Source: Congregicoccus sp964517665 (GTDB taxonomy: Bacteria; Verrucomicrobiota; Verrucomicrobiia; Opitutales; Opitutaceae). From it: a DNA stretch of 41,028 nucleotides. Both the position numbers and the translations under genes were made by a program. This document shows positions 1 through 8,385 of this stretch, one piece after another. A model generated the notes under the pieces. That model searched no databases, had not been told where the DNA came from, and was given only the letters and a program-made list of their open reading frames with translations. Where the stretch lies: positions 1-41,028 of the forward strand of contig CAZFCY010000014.1 of the NCBI GenBank assembly GCA_964517665.1, written 5' to 3'. Positions within the stretch are counted from its first letter, which is position 1, and each line of letters starts with the position of its first letter.

Positions 1-15
1 TTCCGAGAAGGCGTC

Positions 16-82
16 GTAGGAGCGGCTTCAGCCGCGATGCGTCCATGCAACGCTTTCGCATCGCGGCTGAAGCCGCTCCTAC
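16..82. repeat. REP-like inverted repeat, copy 1
   Basis: Two perfectly complementary 26-nt arms (16-41 and 57-82) surround a 15-nt spacer. The arm core is AGCGGCTTCAGCCGC, which is itself palindromic. The element lies downstream of the minus-strand hydrolase that ends at 165. A second copy lies at 35431-35486 and a degenerate half-arm at 8371-8385. This is the usual appearance of a dispersed extragenic palindrome. It could fold at the mRNA 3' end of the hydrolase, but no U-run follows, so a terminator role is not supported. Confidence 0.85.
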
Positions 83-164
83 CTGTGCTTCGATGCCTCG
101 GGGCTTGCCCGAAGAGCCTCGCTTCATCGTCCATTGCACGGTCCAGAGTGGCGCCGCCCCGCGG

Positions 165-1253
165 CTAATCCAGGACGTGCGTTCTCAGCCAGTCGATCTG
201 CGCCGCGTAGTACCCGTCGCTCTTGCGCCATGTGGTCATGCTCTGCATTTCCCGCATGCTGCCGGTCTCGGATACATCGATATTGTGATTTCCGTCGGAG
301 AACGTCTTCACGGTCAGAGTGGCGTCGGGGTTTTTGCCCACCGTGGCCTCGTACAGCGCCCGCGTTTTCCGCCAGTCGACGTTGAGATCCTTCTCGCCGA
401 AGAGCGCCAGGACGTCGATGTCCAGGCGCGCCAGCATCGCGTCGAAATCTTGGACGTAGATCTGCATGCCTGTTTCCGGCTCGAAAGGAAGCGGCCCCTC
501 GGCGTTCCGGAGTTCCGCTTGTTCGCGCTCATACGCTTCCCGGGTGATTCCCTCTCCGGTCATGCGGGTGATATAGGCGTTCGCGCGCAGGTTTTTGGTG
601 GCGGCACGATACTCTTCATAGGAAGCGCCGGTATGGAAGAGTTCGAACCCGCGCTTCCACTCCTGCACGAGCGCTTCCGCCTCTTCCACGGTCGAGCCTT
701 CGTAGGGCAGATTGGATCTCAGGAGATAGAGGTAGTTGTCCTCCGCCGTGACGCCGGCCACCGATATCCAGAACCCGATGTCGGGATCCCGCGACAGGGC
801 GAGGGGCGCGATCCAGCCGGCGCGACTGATTCCCCAAATGCCGATCCTGCCCGCGCCGGGAACCTTGTTCGCCCGCACGCAGGCGACGGCGTCCAACACC
901 TCCTGCGCGCTCGAAGCCACCGGTTGATTGATGTCGAACTTTCCTTCGCTCCGCCCCTGGCCGGGTTTGTCCCACGTGACCGAAGCGATGCCCAATGCGG
1001 CGAAACGCGATCGCAGGTCGGCATACATGTCCCACCCGCGCACATCCGTGTTGCCGTACCCGTGCACGAACAGGATCAGCGCCTTCGCCTCCCCCTGCGC
1101 CGGCTGGCTGATGATGCCGGAAAGCGTGAGGCCGTCGGAAACGAACTCGAAATCCGCCGTCGTCGGGGGTGCGGTGTCTGCCCGGTCGCTGCCGCAGGCC
1201 GGCAGGACAAAGCCGGCGCAAAGGGACGCCAGAATTCGGGTAAGGCGGACCAT
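165..1253 (-). CDS. alpha/beta-hydrolase lipoprotein
   Basis: A 362-residue predicted serine hydrolase of the alpha/beta fold, probably anchored in a membrane as a lipoprotein. The chosen ATG starts MVRLTRILAS and leads into a lipobox ending LPAC with Cys20. An in-frame start further upstream would bury this signal, so it was rejected. HGYGN (64-68) is the oxyanion region, GISRAG (141-146) places Ser143 at the nucleophile elbow, GEKD gives Asp289 and GNHN gives His323, so a full triad is visible. The elbow is GxSxA rather than GxSxG. Residues 180-270 form a charged helical cap. The substrate cannot be read from the sequence; ester or peptide cleavage outside the cytoplasm is the family expectation. 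The gene is transcribed away from the TPR gene across a 324-bp gap. Confidence 0.85.
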   Translation of the reverse strand: MVRLTRILASLCAGFVLPACGSDRADTAPPTTADFEFVSDGLTLSGIISQPAQGEAKALILFVHGYGNTDVRGWDMYADLRSRFAALGIASVTWDKPGQGRSEGKFDINQPVASSAQEVLDAVACVRANKVPGAGRIGIWGISRAGWIAPLALSRDPDIGFWISVAGVTAEDNYLYLLRSNLPYEGSTVEEAEALVQEWKRGFELFHTGASYEEYRAATKNLRANAYITRMTGEGITREAYEREQAELRNAEGPLPFEPETGMQIYVQDFDAMLARLDIDVLALFGEKDLNVDWRKTRALYEATVGKNPDATLTVKTFSDGNHNIDVSETGSMREMQSMTTWRKSDGYYAAQIDWLRTHVLD

Positions 1254-1577
1254 CGTTATTGAACCAAAAGTTGCCGTGGATTTCCGCGTTGGAGCGCGAG
1301 TCACACGGCCGGGGTGCGGCCTGTCAATCGTCGAGCCCTGCATTCAGCGGGACGACTCCCTTCGTCTTCGCTGGCGACTCCAAATCGCGAGCGCCATGAA
1401 GAAGCCGGGCACGACGCGGGAAGCGAGAGGGCCGCAAACCACAAATCCCAACCTCGTCGGGCCTGACGCCCCCTTCCGGCTTCCTCGTGGGTTTCGTTCG
1501 TTCCGAGAATCTCGTCGATCTTGCCGGGAGCCGAACTTGACCGCCTGAACGCCGCGCCGTTCACTGCGCTTTCTTCG
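1254..1577. other. divergent intergenic region, no gene seen
   Basis: 324 bp lie between the divergently oriented hydrolase and TPR genes. The frames that stay open here lack homology-like character and look like high-GC shadows. No hairpin, riboswitch or clear promoter was recognised. The segment just upstream of the hydrolase start (about 1255-1280) is slightly AT-richer and may hold its promoter. Confidence 0.4.
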
Positions 1578-3290
1578 ATGGACCCCCTTACTTTGATTCT
1601 CATCGCCGTTGGCGCGCTGGCCGTTCTGGCGCTGGTCGTGCTCGGATTTCTCGAGGTGAAGCGCAACGCCGCCGCCAAACGGGAGGCCTCCGCGCCCGGG
1701 CCGCGGAAACCTGTCGAGGCCAGCCCGGTGAAGGAAACGGTCGCGACTCCGAAACCCGGGGCCGCGGCCTCGCGCGTTTCCGAAACCGCGCGTCCGGCCC
1801 CGCGCGTCGAGCCACCGGCCGCGGCGCCCGCGCCTGCCGCGCCGGTTGCGAAGCCGGCGGCGTCGGTCGCTTCGCTCACGGCCGGGCAACGCTCCGCGCT
1901 CGCGCGGCTCACGATCATGGCGGCGTCGTTCGATCGCGAGATCGCGATCTCCGTCGCGGATTGCGATCCGGGGGACATCGATGCCTTGCTCGAATCCGGC
2001 CTGCTCGTGGCCGACGAAAGCGGCTCGCGCCTGGACCTCACGGCCGCCGCGCGCGGCGGCGCATCGGGCGCGCTCGCGCCCGACGAAGCGCGGATGGCCC
2101 GGGTGCGGCACGCGGAATATTTCATCACCCTCGGCGAAGCGGCGATCGCCGCGCGGACGAGCGACAAGGTGAAGGCGCCCGGTGGCGTGGATGCTCCGGC
2201 GGTTGTGGTGTTTCAAGAGGAGCGCCCGCATTTCGAGGCGGCGTTCGCTTTTCTCGGCAGCGGAAACGACCTGGCCTCGCGGCTCTTCCGCCTCGTCGAT
2301 GCCGTGGGCTGGGGCCATGCGATTCAGCTCGAGCCCGCGGACGGCGTGCGCTGGGCCGAAGCCGCCCTCACCGCGGCTCGGATCATGAAGGATCGCGCGG
2401 CCGAACGCGACGCCCTCGGGCATCTCGGCGGCGCGCACACCGACGCCGGCGCGCACGCGGAGGCGCTGGCGTGTTACGAACAGGCGGCCGCGATCAGCCG
2501 CGAGTTGGAAGACCGGCACAATGAGGGCCGCTTCGTCGGCAACGCCGGGCTTGCGCGCCATCGCATGGGCGAGCCGGAAAAGGCCGTCGAAGCCTACGAA
2601 ACCGTGCTCACGATCATGCGCGAGCTCGGCGACCGGCCGCGCGAAGGCATCGCGCTGGCCAGCCTCGGGCAGGCCGTGGCCGACATGGGCGATCACGCAA
2701 AGGCGATTGGCTATTTCGAGCAGTTTCTGGAGATCACGATCGAGGCCGGCGACCGTCGCGCCTCGGCCATGGCGCTGGCCCATCTCGGCACTTCCCACAC
2801 CGCGATCGGCGATCACGCGAAGGCGGCGGAGTTTCACGAACGGCAGCTCCGGGCGACGCAACAATTTCGCGACCTGCCCGGCGAATCCCACGCGCTCGGG
2901 ACGCTCGGCGAAGCCTGCCTCGCGCTCGGCAATCTCGATCGCGCGATCGAGTGTTTCACGCGGCAGGTCGAAGTCGCGCACATGCTCATGGACGCGCATG
3001 CCGGCGCGCGCGCGATGGGCAACCTCGGCCTCAGCCACCTCGCCGCTCATCGCGCCTCGAAGGCGCTCGAGTGTTTCGAGGAGCAGTTGAAGATCGCGCG
3101 CAAGGTCGGCGACCGCGAAGCCGAGGCCAAGGCCCTCTGGAACGCCGCCAAGGTCGTGCGCTCCCGCGGTCAGCTCGCCGACGCCGTCACGCGCGCGAGC
3201 GCCGCCGTCCCGATCTTCGACGAGATCCAGTCGTCCGAAGCCGCCGCCCTCCGCGCCGAGATCGCGGAATGGCGCGCGCAGGGCGGCTGA
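1578..3290 (+). CDS. membrane-anchored TPR protein with STAND-like linker
   Basis: A 570-residue protein. Residues 1-25 form one transmembrane helix (ILIAVGALAVLALVVLGF), followed by a Pro/Ala-rich linker to about residue 95. The next ~150 residues resemble the winged-helix and arm segment that follows the NTPase in STAND/AfsR-type regulators: a 'DALLESGLLV' helix, a HAEYF segment, then 'EERPHFEAAFAFL'. No Walker A or B motif is present. From about residue 270 onward there are tandem ~40-residue TPR units of the type GDxxxExxALxxLGxAxxxxGDHAKAIExFE. The start at 1578 was chosen because it puts the transmembrane helix at the N-terminus. It probably acts as a membrane-tethered protein scaffold; partners are unknown. 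It is convergent with the esterase at 3394. Confidence 0.8.
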   Translation: MDPLTLILIAVGALAVLALVVLGFLEVKRNAAAKREASAPGPRKPVEASPVKETVATPKPGAAASRVSETARPAPRVEPPAAAPAPAAPVAKPAASVASLTAGQRSALARLTIMAASFDREIAISVADCDPGDIDALLESGLLVADESGSRLDLTAAARGGASGALAPDEARMARVRHAEYFITLGEAAIAARTSDKVKAPGGVDAPAVVVFQEERPHFEAAFAFLGSGNDLASRLFRLVDAVGWGHAIQLEPADGVRWAEAALTAARIMKDRAAERDALGHLGGAHTDAGAHAEALACYEQAAAISRELEDRHNEGRFVGNAGLARHRMGEPEKAVEAYETVLTIMRELGDRPREGIALASLGQAVADMGDHAKAIGYFEQFLEITIEAGDRRASAMALAHLGTSHTAIGDHAKAAEFHERQLRATQQFRDLPGESHALGTLGEACLALGNLDRAIECFTRQVEVAHMLMDAHAGARAMGNLGLSHLAAHRASKALECFEEQLKIARKVGDREAEAKALWNAAKVVRSRGQLADAVTRASAAVPIFDEIQSSEAAALRAEIAEWRAQGG

Positions 3291-3303
3291 AGAATCAGGG
3301 GTC

Positions 3304-3354
3304 AGGAGACAGGAGTCAGAAATCAGTCATCCTGACACCTGCCTCCTGTCTCCT
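3304..3354. repeat. inverted repeat AGGAGACAGGAG
   Basis: AGGAGACAGGAG at 3304-3315 is matched exactly in reverse complement at 3343-3354, with a 27-nt spacer. The surrounding GTCAGGAG/GTCAGAA words look like a small dispersed intergenic repeat. A diverged relative may lie near 38641-38680 (ATCAGGCGACGGGCGTCAGG). Confidence 0.6.
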
Positions 3355-3356
3355 CC

Positions 3357-3384
3357 CGGTTCGCTGCTCCAAGGCAGCGAACCG
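3357..3384. terminator. hairpin between convergent genes
   Basis: CGGTTCGCTGC (3357-3367) pairs perfectly with GCAGCGAACCG (3374-3384) around a 6-nt loop. It sits 66 nt after the TPR stop and 10 nt beyond the stop of the opposing esterase gene (3394). The position suits a shared terminator, but there is no U-run on either strand, so intrinsic termination is uncertain. Confidence 0.45.
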
Positions 3385-3393
3385 CGGCGCTCG

Positions 3394-4155
3394 TCACCAC
3401 TTTCTGGATACGCCCGCGCTTCCGAAGAGATCGTCCATTCCGGCGCGGAAGGCATCGGGCAGGACGCTGAGATGATCGTGCCCGGCGAATCGCCGGGTGG
3501 TGGTCTCGAGGCCGGCGAACGGCCGCTCCGCGAGCTGTTTCTCGAGCAGGTCGAGATCGCCGGTCATCGAAGGCGTGTCGTCCTCGCCCACGCTCAGGAA
3601 CAGTTTCGCGCCCAATCCCTCCTGTTGCGCGCGCAGGCCGGCCGCCTGGCGGAGGATGGCGCGCTCGTCCCACCAGATCGACGGCGCGCTCGCGAGATGA
3701 TGCGAGAAGAACGGCCGCGATTGAAACAGCGCGTGCAGCACGAGGAGCGAGCCGAGCGAATGGCCCGCGATGCCGCGGCGCCGCGGGTCGAGGACGTGCC
3801 GCCGGCCGAGTTCGGGCGACAGCGTTTCGACGAGAAAATGAAGGAACGCCGTGCCGCCGCCGCTCGTCGGCTCCATCTCGTTCGCGGTCGGCGTGTAATC
3901 GCGCCCGCGGCGGTTGGACGGCGAGTCGAAGTTCGCGCCGTAGCCGACGCCGACGAGGAGGATGGGCGGGAGTTTGCCTGCCTCGCGCAAGGCGTCGCAG
4001 GCATCGACGGCCGCTTCCATCATGAAGTCGGCGTCCATCACCATGAGCGACGCGAGCGGCCCGCGCTCACCCGCGGCTTCGTCGATCGCGGGGTGAAGGA
4101 AGATCGAATAGGTCGTGCCGGTTTGCGGCGAATGAAGACGAAAGGTCGCGCCCAT
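3394..4155 (-). CDS. alpha/beta-hydrolase, esterase-D/COG2819-like
   Basis: A 253-residue cytoplasmic serine esterase of the enterochelin-esterase/esterase-D type. GHSLGS (131-136) supplies nucleophile Ser133, GEDD (190-193) the likely acid, and GHDH (225-228) the catalytic histidine region. The N-terminal half has the family's pattern of a beta-sandwich start, then 'LLVGVGYG' and an Arg/Asp/Tyr-rich loop before a P-T-N-E segment. There is no signal peptide. Relatives hydrolyse small acyl esters or siderophore trilactones; nothing nearby indicates iron scavenging, so the substrate stays open. The Nramp-like transporter gene lies upstream on the same strand with a 45-nt gap, so the two may be co-transcribed. 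Confidence 0.85.
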   Translation of the reverse strand: MGATFRLHSPQTGTTYSIFLHPAIDEAAGERGPLASLMVMDADFMMEAAVDACDALREAGKLPPILLVGVGYGANFDSPSNRRGRDYTPTANEMEPTSGGGTAFLHFLVETLSPELGRRHVLDPRRRGIAGHSLGSLLVLHALFQSRPFFSHHLASAPSIWWDERAILRQAAGLRAQQEGLGAKLFLSVGEDDTPSMTGDLDLLEKQLAERPFAGLETTTRRFAGHDHLSVLPDAFRAGMDDLFGSAGVSRKW

Positions 4156-4200
4156 GCGCGATCACTCAACGAGGCCTCTATCGTGACGCAAGCGATCGCC

Positions 4201-5484
4201 CTACGAAGCGCGCAGCCTCGCGAGAATCTCGATCGATTCGCTCGCAAACAGCCACCCGAACAGCGCGAGCGAGAGCGCGAGCAGGAGGTTGATCGCCCAG
4301 GGGTTTCGCAGTTCGCGCACCCAGGCGCGGCGGTTGTTCATGACCAGCAAAAGCGCGGCGAGAAACGGCATGAAAAACGCGCCCGCGATGCTGTAGATGA
4401 CCACGATCAGGATCGGCCGCTCGAAGAGCAGAAGCGCCAGCGGCGGAAACGCGAGGTAGGCGAGATACCAGCGATACGCCGGTTGCCGCGAGAGCGCGCC
4501 GGGCGGGTTGTCCGCATGGCCGGTCGCGCCGCGCCGGCGGTTTTTCATCGCCGTCAGCATATCCGAAAACAGATAGGGCACGCCCTGCCACACGCCGAGC
4601 AGCGAGGTGAAGACCGCGCACCAGAAACCGGCGAGGAAACACCAGCGCCCGAACGGGCCGACGATCTCGCCCAAGCGTGACGAAAGCGCGAGCACGAGGG
4701 CGTTTCCCGTCGCGGCGCCCGGGCCTGTTTCGGCGGCGATCACGATCAGCCCGATGCCGAACAACCCCGTCAACGCATAGGCGGACGCGAGGTCGAGCAG
4801 CGACCTGCGGTGATACGCCGCCCCGCGCCAGCCGTTTTCGCGGATCCAGTAGCCGTAGCAGAGCAGCGTCACGCTTCCGCCCACGCCGCCGATGACGCCG
4901 AGCAAAAACCGTCCGGAACCCCCGGGAATGCGCGGCACGAACAGGCCGCGCGCAAACTCGCCCATGTCGGGGCGCAACAGCAGCGCGCAGACGATCACGA
5001 CGACAAACATCGCGGCGACCAGCGCTTTCATCACGCGGTCGAAAAGCGCGTAGCCTCCGCGCCAGACGAGCGCGAAGCCCGCGGCCGCGTGCAGCGCGCC
5101 CCACACCTTGGTGGACAACGCCGGGACGAGCGCGTGCGCCGCCACGCCGCACGCCGACGACAGCGCGGCGGCGACGAGAAACGACCAGAGCACGAGGTAG
5201 CCCATGAAGTACCACGTCACCACGCGCGGCAGCCGCTCCGCCCAGCCCGCGATCATCGTCGTGCCGGTCGCGAGCTGCCAGCGCGACACGCCTTCGTTCA
5301 ACACCCATTTGAAGAGCGCGCCGAGCGCCACCGCCCACAATGCGACGAGCCCGTAGCGCGCGCCCGCCACGCCCGCGGCGATGAGGTCGCCCGCGCCCAC
5401 GCCCGTGGCCGCGACCACGAAACCGGGCCCGAGGATCTGCCACCAGCGCAGCCGCGGAGCGGGATTTGAGCGAGGATCAATCAC
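4201..5484 (-). CDS. Nramp-related membrane transporter
   Basis: A 427-residue polytopic protein with about 11 hydrophobic helices, in the size range of Nramp/SLC11 family members. The GTG start gives MIDPRSNPAPRLRWW, followed by GPGFVVAATGVGAGDLIAAG (19-38), the family's first helix. At the place where classical manganese/iron transporters have DPGN, this protein has GAGD (30-33). The TM6 region reads GGVGGSVTLLCYGYW rather than carrying the MPH motif. The metal-coordinating Asp, Asn and Met of the canonical family are therefore not conserved, and manganese or iron transport should not be assumed. It belongs to the broader Nramp-related group, substrate unknown. It is divergent from the helicase across a 176-bp region that holds an inverted repeat. 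Confidence 0.8.
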   Translation of the reverse strand: MIDPRSNPAPRLRWWQILGPGFVVAATGVGAGDLIAAGVAGARYGLVALWAVALGALFKWVLNEGVSRWQLATGTTMIAGWAERLPRVVTWYFMGYLVLWSFLVAAALSSACGVAAHALVPALSTKVWGALHAAAGFALVWRGGYALFDRVMKALVAAMFVVVIVCALLLRPDMGEFARGLFVPRIPGGSGRFLLGVIGGVGGSVTLLCYGYWIRENGWRGAAYHRRSLLDLASAYALTGLFGIGLIVIAAETGPGAATGNALVLALSSRLGEIVGPFGRWCFLAGFWCAVFTSLLGVWQGVPYLFSDMLTAMKNRRRGATGHADNPPGALSRQPAYRWYLAYLAFPPLALLLFERPILIVVIYSIAGAFFMPFLAALLLVMNNRRAWVRELRNPWAINLLLALSLALFGWLFASESIEILARLRAS

Positions 5485-5536
5485 GTGCGACGAGGCGGGG
5501 AATCGTCGTCATAGAAAGCGGATCACGGGCAAAGTG

Positions 5537-5625
5537 GAACTGCGAAGAACGGAGGAAACAAGGTTCCTCGCGATTCCCGGGGAAAATCAGCCGCGCGCCT
5601 TTCGTTCTTTGTTTCTTCGCAGTTC
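5537..5625. repeat. dispersed inverted repeat, copy 1
   Basis: GAACTGCGAAGAA (5537-5549) is complementary to TTCTTCGCAGTTC (5613-5625), and the similarity of the two arms continues inwards for about 28 nt with mismatches. The right arm 5598-5625 recurs with two differences at 26109-26136. Both copies sit in divergent promoter regions, 20-36 nt before a plus-strand start codon. Confidence 0.75.
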
Positions 5626-5660
5626 ACCTCCAGCCGCCACTCGCTCAACCTGCGCGCTTC

Positions 5661-8204
5661 ATGCCCGGCTTGCCGACAACCACCGCGCCCCTGGCGCCGC
5701 TTTCGGGACCGTTCGATGCCGACGCGGCGCTCGATCGCTTTCTCGGCGTCATGAGCGCGCGCGGGCTCGAGCTTTATCCGGAGCAGGAGGAGGCGATCCT
5801 CGAGCTTCTCGCCGGCCACAACATCATCCTCAACACGCCGACCGGCTCGGGAAAATCGCTCGTCGCCGCCGCGTTTCACTTCAAGTCGCTCTGCGCCGGC
5901 GAGCGCTCGGTTTACACCTGCCCGATCAAGGCGCTGGTGAACGAGAAGTTTCTTTCCCTCTGCCGCGACTTCGGCCCCGAAAATGTCGGCCTGAGCACCG
6001 GCGACGCCACCGTGAACCGCGACGCCCCGATCCTCTGTTGCACGGCGGAGATCCTCGCCAACATCGCGCTCCATCGCGGCGCGGAGAGCGACATCCGCGC
6101 CGTGATCATGGACGAGTTTCATTATTACGCGGATCAGGAGCGCGGATACGCGTGGCAGGCGCCGCTGCTCACGATGGCGAACGCGCGCTTCCTGCTCATG
6201 TCGGCCACGCTGCCCGACACGCTTTTCTTCGAGCGCGAACTCGAGCGGCTGACCTCCACGACGACCGTCACCGTGCGCAGCGACCGGCGGCCGGTGCCGC
6301 TCGATTTCGAATATTCGGAGACGCCGCTGGTCGAGCGCGTGCAATCCCTGCTCGAGACGGGCCGCGCGCCGGTTTACCTCGTTTACTTCACGCAGCGCGC
6401 GGCTTCCGACGCGGCGCAAAACCTGATGAGTCTCGCGATCTGCGCGCGCGAGGAGCGCGCGGCGCTTGCGGAAGAGCTGGCGCAGGTGAAGTTCAACAGC
6501 CCGTACGGCCGCGAGATGAAACGCTGGCTCGGCCACGGCATCGGCGTGCATCACGCCGGGCTGTTGCCCAAATACCGCGTGCTCGTCGAGCGGCTCGCGC
6601 AGCGCGGCCTGCTCAAGGTCATCTGCGGCACGGACACGCTCGGCGTCGGCATCAACGTGCCCATCCGCACCGTCCTCTTCACGCAGCTCTGGAAGTACGA
6701 CGGACGCAAGGCGGCGATCCTCGCCGTGCGCGATTTCAAGCAGATCTCCGGGCGCGCCGGCCGCCGCGGCTTCGACGACATCGGCCACGTCATCGCGCAG
6801 GCGCCCGAGCATGTGATCGCGAACAAGCGCGCGGAGGAAAAGGCGGCCGGCGACGCGAAGAAGCTGCGCAAACTCGTGAAGCAGCGCGCGCCGGAAGGCT
6901 TTGTCGGCTGGGACGAAAAAACCTTCGCGCGCCTGCAAAACGCGACTCCGGAGGCGCTCGATTCGCATTTCGATGTCTCGCACGGCATGCTGCTTCTCGT
7001 CCTCGGCCGCGAGGGCGACGGATGCCGCGCGATGCGCGAACTGATCGCGAACTCGCACGAGAGCGCGCATCGCAAGAAACAGCTCGCGCGCAAGGCGTGG
7101 CAGCTCTTTCGCGCGCTCCTCGAACGCGGCATCGTCGAGATCGCGCGCGGCGACGCCGCGCGCAAACTGCGCGTCAACGTCGATCTGCAGGACGATTTTT
7201 CCCTCCACCAGACGCTCTCGCTCTACCTCATCGACACGCTTCCGCTGCTCGACGCGGATTCGGCCGACTTTCCTTTCGACGCGCTCACGCTCTGCGAGTC
7301 GATCGTCGAGGATCCGGACGCGATCCTGCGCCGCCAGGTGGACAAATTGAAGACCGCCGCGCTCGAGGAGATGAAGGCGGCGGGCATCGAGTACGCGGAG
7401 CGGATGGAGAAACTCGAGCAGATCGAGCATCCGAAGCCGTTGCGCGAGTTCGTCTATGAAAGTTTCAACCGGTTCGCCGCCGCGCACCCGTGGATCGAAA
7501 ACGAGAACGCGCGGCCGAAGTCGATCGCGCGCGAGATGTACGAGCGCTACCTTTCCTTTTCGGAATACGTGCGCGAGTACGGGCTCGAGCGCGTCGAGGG
7601 ACTTCTGCTCCGGCACCTCTCGCAAGTCTGGAAGGTGCTCGCGCAAACCGTGCCCGATGGTTTCAAGACCGAGCCGGTGATCGAGATGGAGTTGTACTTC
7701 CGCGAACTCATCCGCGGCATCGATTCCAGCCTGCTGGAGGAATGGGAACGCCTGCGCCATCCCGATGCGGTCGTCGCCGCGACGCCCGACGGACCCGACA
7801 AGCCGGCGCGGCCCGCGAGCTTCGACATCACGCGCGACGTCGCGTCCTTTCGACGGCTCGTGCGCACGGGCATCTTCGCGTTTCTGCAGGATGCCGCCGC
7901 GCGCGACTGGCCCTCCGCCGCCACGAAGGTCGGGGAGGGCGAGCCGCGCGACATCGAGCGCGCGTTCGACGGCTACTTCGCCGCGCGCGGGCGCTTCAGC
8001 CTCGATCCGGCCGGCCGCGCCGCGGCGAACACACACTGGACCGACGATCGCGAGGCCGGCGTGTGGCGCGTCGCGCAGGCGCTCGTCGATGCCGAAGGCG
8101 CGAACGATTGGGAGGCCGCGTTCGAGGTTCCGCTGCAATCGAGCCGCGAGGAGAATCGCGCCGTGCTCCGCCTCGCGGCCGTGCGTCCGATCGGGCTTTT
8201 TTGA
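5661..8204 (+). CDS. DEAD/DEAH-box helicase with DUF3516 domain
   Basis: An 847-residue superfamily 2 helicase. Q-like motif YPEQEEAI (39-46), Walker A TGSGKS (61-66), motif II DEFH (151-154), motif III SAT (181-183) and motif VI QISGRAGRRG (about 366-375) are all present. The order and the IGVHHAGLLPKYR segment resemble Ski2-like RNA helicases. The C-terminal ~400 residues match the DUF3516 region known from actinobacterial and verrucomicrobial homologues. The start was placed at MPGLPTTT; the open frame continues upstream through the dispersed repeat but without helicase-like sequence. ATP-dependent RNA remodelling is the family expectation, and no partner gene is evident nearby. A strong hairpin terminator follows the stop. 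Confidence 0.9.
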   Translation: MPGLPTTTAPLAPLSGPFDADAALDRFLGVMSARGLELYPEQEEAILELLAGHNIILNTPTGSGKSLVAAAFHFKSLCAGERSVYTCPIKALVNEKFLSLCRDFGPENVGLSTGDATVNRDAPILCCTAEILANIALHRGAESDIRAVIMDEFHYYADQERGYAWQAPLLTMANARFLLMSATLPDTLFFERELERLTSTTTVTVRSDRRPVPLDFEYSETPLVERVQSLLETGRAPVYLVYFTQRAASDAAQNLMSLAICAREERAALAEELAQVKFNSPYGREMKRWLGHGIGVHHAGLLPKYRVLVERLAQRGLLKVICGTDTLGVGINVPIRTVLFTQLWKYDGRKAAILAVRDFKQISGRAGRRGFDDIGHVIAQAPEHVIANKRAEEKAAGDAKKLRKLVKQRAPEGFVGWDEKTFARLQNATPEALDSHFDVSHGMLLLVLGREGDGCRAMRELIANSHESAHRKKQLARKAWQLFRALLERGIVEIARGDAARKLRVNVDLQDDFSLHQTLSLYLIDTLPLLDADSADFPFDALTLCESIVEDPDAILRRQVDKLKTAALEEMKAAGIEYAERMEKLEQIEHPKPLREFVYESFNRFAAAHPWIENENARPKSIAREMYERYLSFSEYVREYGLERVEGLLLRHLSQVWKVLAQTVPDGFKTEPVIEMELYFRELIRGIDSSLLEEWERLRHPDAVVAATPDGPDKPARPASFDITRDVASFRRLVRTGIFAFLQDAAARDWPSAATKVGEGEPRDIERAFDGYFAARGRFSLDPAGRAAANTHWTDDREAGVWRVAQALVDAEGANDWEAAFEVPLQSSREENRAVLRLAAVRPIGLF

Positions 8205-8230
8205 GCGCGTAGTTGATATCTGGATACGAG

Positions 8231-8271
8231 ATCGCCGGCCCCTTTTTCAGGAGGCCGGCGATTCGGTTTTT
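8231..8271 (+). terminator. intrinsic terminator of the helicase gene
   Basis: ATCGCCGGCC (8231-8240) pairs perfectly with GGCCGGCGAT (8253-8262) around a 12-nt loop and is followed by TCGGTTTTT. It lies 26 nt after the helicase stop. Confidence 0.85.
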
Positions 8272-8361
8272 GTTCCGAGCACCTTGTTCCGGTGCTTTAT
8301 GAAGCGAAGGGATAGCAAACTTGTCGCGCGCACACAAGCCGCAGTGTTGATGAATCTGTCA

Positions 8362-8385
8362 CGGCTTCCTGGAAGCCGCTCCTGC
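8362..8385. repeat. small hairpin with REP half-arm
   Basis: CGGCTTCC/GGAAGCCG form an almost loopless hairpin just past the LacI-family stop. GAAGCCGCTCCTGC (8372-8385) matches the outer arm of the REP-like element at 16-82 in 13 of 14 positions, which suggests a decayed copy. No U-run follows on the minus strand. Confidence 0.4.

Noticed and set aside
5523..8138. An 871-codon minus-strand open frame
   Set aside because: It is the shadow of the DUF3516 helicase; the plus strand has every helicase motif, and the antisense product is Arg/Glu-rich without recognisable domains.
8362..8378. Intrinsic terminator of the LacI-family gene
   Set aside because: The hairpin has almost no loop and no U-run on the minus strand; it reads better as a decayed repeat.
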